From UBA6382 sp963617965 (GTDB taxonomy: Bacteria > Bacteroidota > Bacteroidia > Bacteroidales > Bacteroidaceae): a DNA stretch of 64,000 nt. The translations under genes were made by a program, and so were the position numbers. This document shows, piece by piece, positions 61,806 to 64,000 of the stretch (position 1 is the stretch's first letter; each line of letters begins with the position of its first letter). The stretch is from assembly GCA_963617965.1 (NCBI GenBank), contig CAVEQO010000003.1:1-64000 (forward strand), written 5' to 3'. The notes below the pieces were generated by a model that saw only the letters and a program-made list of their open reading frames with translations, ran no database searches and was not told where the DNA came from.

Positions 61806-63233
61806 TTACAGCAGAAACCTGAATATGTCATTGCCAAGGGCGTAGACCATCAGTAGTAGCAGAATGAACATACCCGCCATCTGGGCCCGTTCCTGAAACT
61901 TGATGCTGAATTTTTTGCGGAAGATCATCTCGATGAGCAGAAACACGGCGTGGCCTCCGTCAAGGGCAGGAATCGGCAAGATGTTCATAAAAGCGAGAAT
62001 AATGCTGATAAACGCCGTCAGTTCCCAAAAACGTTGCCAGTCCCATACCGTCGGAAACATACTGCCGATGGCTCCGAACGAACCGACACTCTTGGCCCCC
62101 TCCTTGGTAAAGAGGTATTTCAGGTCGCTTACATAGCCCTTGAACACGTCTACGCCGTGGCGGCAGCCAGCGGGGAACGATTCGATGAGGGAGTAGTGTT
62201 TGGTGACGGGCTTGTAGTAGGTCAGGGCTGAGGCTTGGATCACGCCCATGCGCAGCTCGGAGTCAAGCATCATGCGTACGGTGTCGGTGTTGCCTGTGCT
62301 GTGCACAACGGTGATTTGCACGTTGCGCTTGCGTATGGAGTCGTTGGTAGTGGCTCCCTCAAGACGCTTTGCAAGAATCCTTAGAGCCGCATTATAGTCG
62401 CTCCATGTCTGCGTGGGGGTGTTGTTGAAACTTGTTATCATGTCGCCTTTGCGCAGTCCGGCCTTGTCTGCCGGAGTGCCTGCCATGACACTGTCTATCA
62501 CGGTAGGTATGTAGGGCGATATGAATGGTTTGTTGCTTTGGAACATGTCAAGCAGGTTCTGTCCTCCGGTGGGCATGGTAATCTCCTTGCTTATGCCGTT
62601 GCGCAATACCGTAACGGTCTTGGCGGTGGAAATGGAGCGCACGGCATCGGTGTTGAAGCTGCGGAAAGTCTTCCCGCCGGCTCCTGTCACGATGTCCCCG
62701 TCCTCGAAGCCTATGCTTTTTGCCTGACTGCTGAAAGTGAATCCCATGGTCATGTCCTTGACTGGGATGTATTGCTCGCCCCAGACAAACAGAATCATGG
62801 AGTATACAAACAGGGCGAGGAAGAAGTTTACTGTCACTCCGCCAAGCATCACGAGCAGTCGCTGCCACGCCGGCTTCGTGCGGAACTCCCATGGCTGGGC
62901 TTCCCGTTTCATCTGCTCCACGTCCATTGACTCGTCAATCATTCCGGCTATCTTTACATAGCCGCCAAGAGGAATCCAGCCAATGCCGTATTCGGTACCC
63001 GAATAGGGGTAGTTGCCGTCTGCTCCTTTCTCTATGGGTTTTTTGCCGCACAGTCTGCGCCACCATCTGGAGTAGGTGCTGAAGATGCGGAATTTGTAGT
63101 CAAAGAACAGGTAGAACTTCTCCACGCGGATGCCGAACAGCTTGGCGAAGAAAAAGTGTCCGCCCTCATGAAGGATTATAAGTATCGAGAGACAGAGTAT
63201 CAGCTGGGCGGCTCTGATAAGAAAGACTTCCAT
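61806..63233 (-). CDS. rseP: RseP-type site-2 zinc metalloprotease
   Basis: A 475-residue intramembrane protease that cuts membrane proteins such as anti-sigma factors. The first helix carries HEGGHFFFAKLFG (HExxH, residues ~22-34), the last membrane region carries NILPIPALDGGHAVF (third zinc ligand Asp), and a PDZ domain around residues 225-290 is seen in KAGLRKGDMITSF. Directly downstream of dxr, a classic neighbour in many bacteria. Confidence 0.93.
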   Translation of the reverse strand: MEVFLIRAAQLILCLSILIILHEGGHFFFAKLFGIRVEKFYLFFDYKFRIFSTYSRWWRRLCGKKPIEKGADGNYPYSGTEYGIGWIPLGGYVKIAGMIDESMDVEQMKREAQPWEFRTKPAWQRLLVMLGGVTVNFFLALFVYSMILFVWGEQYIPVKDMTMGFTFSSQAKSIGFEDGDIVTGAGGKTFRSFNTDAVRSISTAKTVTVLRNGISKEITMPTGGQNLLDMFQSNKPFISPYIPTVIDSVMAGTPADKAGLRKGDMITSFNNTPTQTWSDYNAALRILAKRLEGATTNDSIRKRNVQITVVHSTGNTDTVRMMLDSELRMGVIQASALTYYKPVTKHYSLIESFPAGCRHGVDVFKGYVSDLKYLFTKEGAKSVGSFGAIGSMFPTVWDWQRFWELTAFISIILAFMNILPIPALDGGHAVFLLIEMIFRKKFSIKFQERAQMAGMFILLLLMVYALGNDIFRFLL

Positions 63234-63254
63234 GGGTAATGATAGTGTTTGTTG

Positions 63255-64000
63255 TTATTTTTTGTAGATGATGGCTTCTGCCGTTCTGCGGCTCTCCTTG
63301 TCCGATGAGAGGTATGTGTCAAGCGACGGAGTGGTGCAGAACGTGGTCGTTTGTATGGTTTCTGCCAATGTTTCGTAGATTTGGGGATAGGTTATGTCGC
63401 CTTTGCGGAAGGCCAGATTTGCCACTTCGTTGGCGGCATTGAGGACGCACGGCATGTTGCCCCCTTGTCCGAGTGCCTCATAGGCAAGTTTCAGACACGG
63501 GAATTTGTCGGTGTCCGGTTTCTCGAATGTCAGGGTGCCGGACTGGAAAATGTCAAGATGTGAATGCGACAGCTTGAGTCTGGTAGGATATGACAGGGCA
63601 TATTGTATGGGCATGCGCATGTCAGGCTGTCCCAGCTGGGCTTTGACGGTGCCGTCAACGAACTCAACAGCCGAGTGTACAATGCTTTGGGGGTGGACTG
63701 CCACATCTATCCTGTCGGGGGCGATTCCGAACAGCCATTTCGCCTCTATCACTTCAAAGCCCTTGTTCATCATCGTAGCTGAGTCTATGGTTATCTTTGC
63801 ACCCATCTTCCACGTGGGGTGTTGCAGTGCTTGCCGGGCTGTCACACTTGACATTTCAGATGCGGAAAGCTGGCGGAAAGGACCGCCGGAGGCCGTTAGC
63901 AGCAGACGGCTGACGGTGTCGGGGGACTCGCCTGCCATACATTGGAAAATGGCCGAATGTTCACTGTCGACAGGCAGGATGGGTGTATGGTGCTGTAGGG
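63255..64000 (-). CDS. dxr: 1-deoxy-D-xylulose 5-phosphate reductoisomerase (5' end outside window)
   Basis: The second step of the MEP isoprenoid pathway. The N-terminal NADPH-binding part is beyond the right edge; the frame runs open through base 64000. The visible part begins LQHHTPILPVDSEHSAIFQC, the conserved Dxr segment, and continues through TASGGPFRQL, HPTWKMGAKITIDSATMMNK, HPQSIVHSAVEF and the C-terminal helical domain. The 21-base gap to rseP implies co-transcription. Confidence 0.95.
   Translation of the reverse strand, partial: LQHHTPILPVDSEHSAIFQCMAGESPDTVSRLLLTASGGPFRQLSASEMSSVTARQALQHPTWKMGAKITIDSATMMNKGFEVIEAKWLFGIAPDRIDVAVHPQSIVHSAVEFVDGTVKAQLGQPDMRMPIQYALSYPTRLKLSHSHLDIFQSGTLTFEKPDTDKFPCLKLAYEALGQGGNMPCVLNAANEVANLAFRKGDITYPQIYETLAETIQTTTFCTTPSLDTYLSSDKESRRTAEAIIYKK

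Overview
The window comes from a chromosome of the order Bacteroidales (phylum Bacteroidota). The grounds are the SusC/SusD pairs, the LpxC-FabZ fusion, DUF4956/DUF2490/DUF4834/DUF4924 proteins, the C-terminal tail of a probable type IX-secreted protein at the left edge, and many promoters of the Bacteroidota type (TTTG, about 19-20 bases, TAnnTTTG). A prevotella-like or related gut/oral lineage is possible but I cannot settle the family. By eye the coding DNA is moderately GC-rich. No rRNA, tRNA, CRISPR, prophage or intact insertion sequence was seen.

Layout. 1-2001: end of a probable sorted surface protein, a strong terminator, then an AspT/YidE-type transporter. 2331-10237 (minus): a nine-gene housekeeping run transcribed right to left (LysE-type exporter, DUF4924, rfbD, prfC, Sua5-type protein, ClC channel with CBS domains, fmt, DUF486, trxA). 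10474-14903 (plus): dnaE with a clear promoter and structured leader, then rplS. 15166-17536 (plus): a three-gene cassette of VTC-type polyphosphate polymerase domain, DUF4956 membrane protein and DUF2490 protein. 17661-17843 (minus): tiny repeat-bearing lipoprotein. 18070-20511 (plus): mtaB and a family 2 glycosyltransferase. 20539-22370 (minus): psd-pssA-DUF4834, the phosphatidylethanolamine pathway. 22525-23916 (minus): GH25 lysozyme-like protein and a MarR regulator. 24099-25166 (plus): a long Rid-family protein.

25693-41439 (plus) is the most distinctive accessory block: two successive triads, each a fasciclin-domain lipoprotein followed by SusC and SusD. It has no glycoside hydrolase, peptidase or regulator inside it, and it closes with a terminator. 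After it come yraN, an aminotransferase, a secreted DNA/RNA non-specific nuclease (minus), a promoter-bearing remnant of a PD-(D/E)XK/Rpn-like gene (minus), a class A penicillin-binding protein and an acyltransferase.

64000-48158 (minus) is a long co-directional run: dxr (cut by the window edge), rseP, a TonB-dependent receptor, menG, aroE, purM, prfA, pyrF, an HD phosphohydrolase, lpxD, lpxC-fabZ, lpxA, a pRiA4b ORF-3-like protein and miaA. It joins isoprenoid, menaquinone, shikimate, purine/pyrimidine, lipid A and translation functions.

The best candidates for something under-described are the VTC/DUF4956/DUF2490 cassette and the duplicated fasciclin-SusC-SusD triad. Functions rest on motif recognition by eye; no database search or alignment was run.
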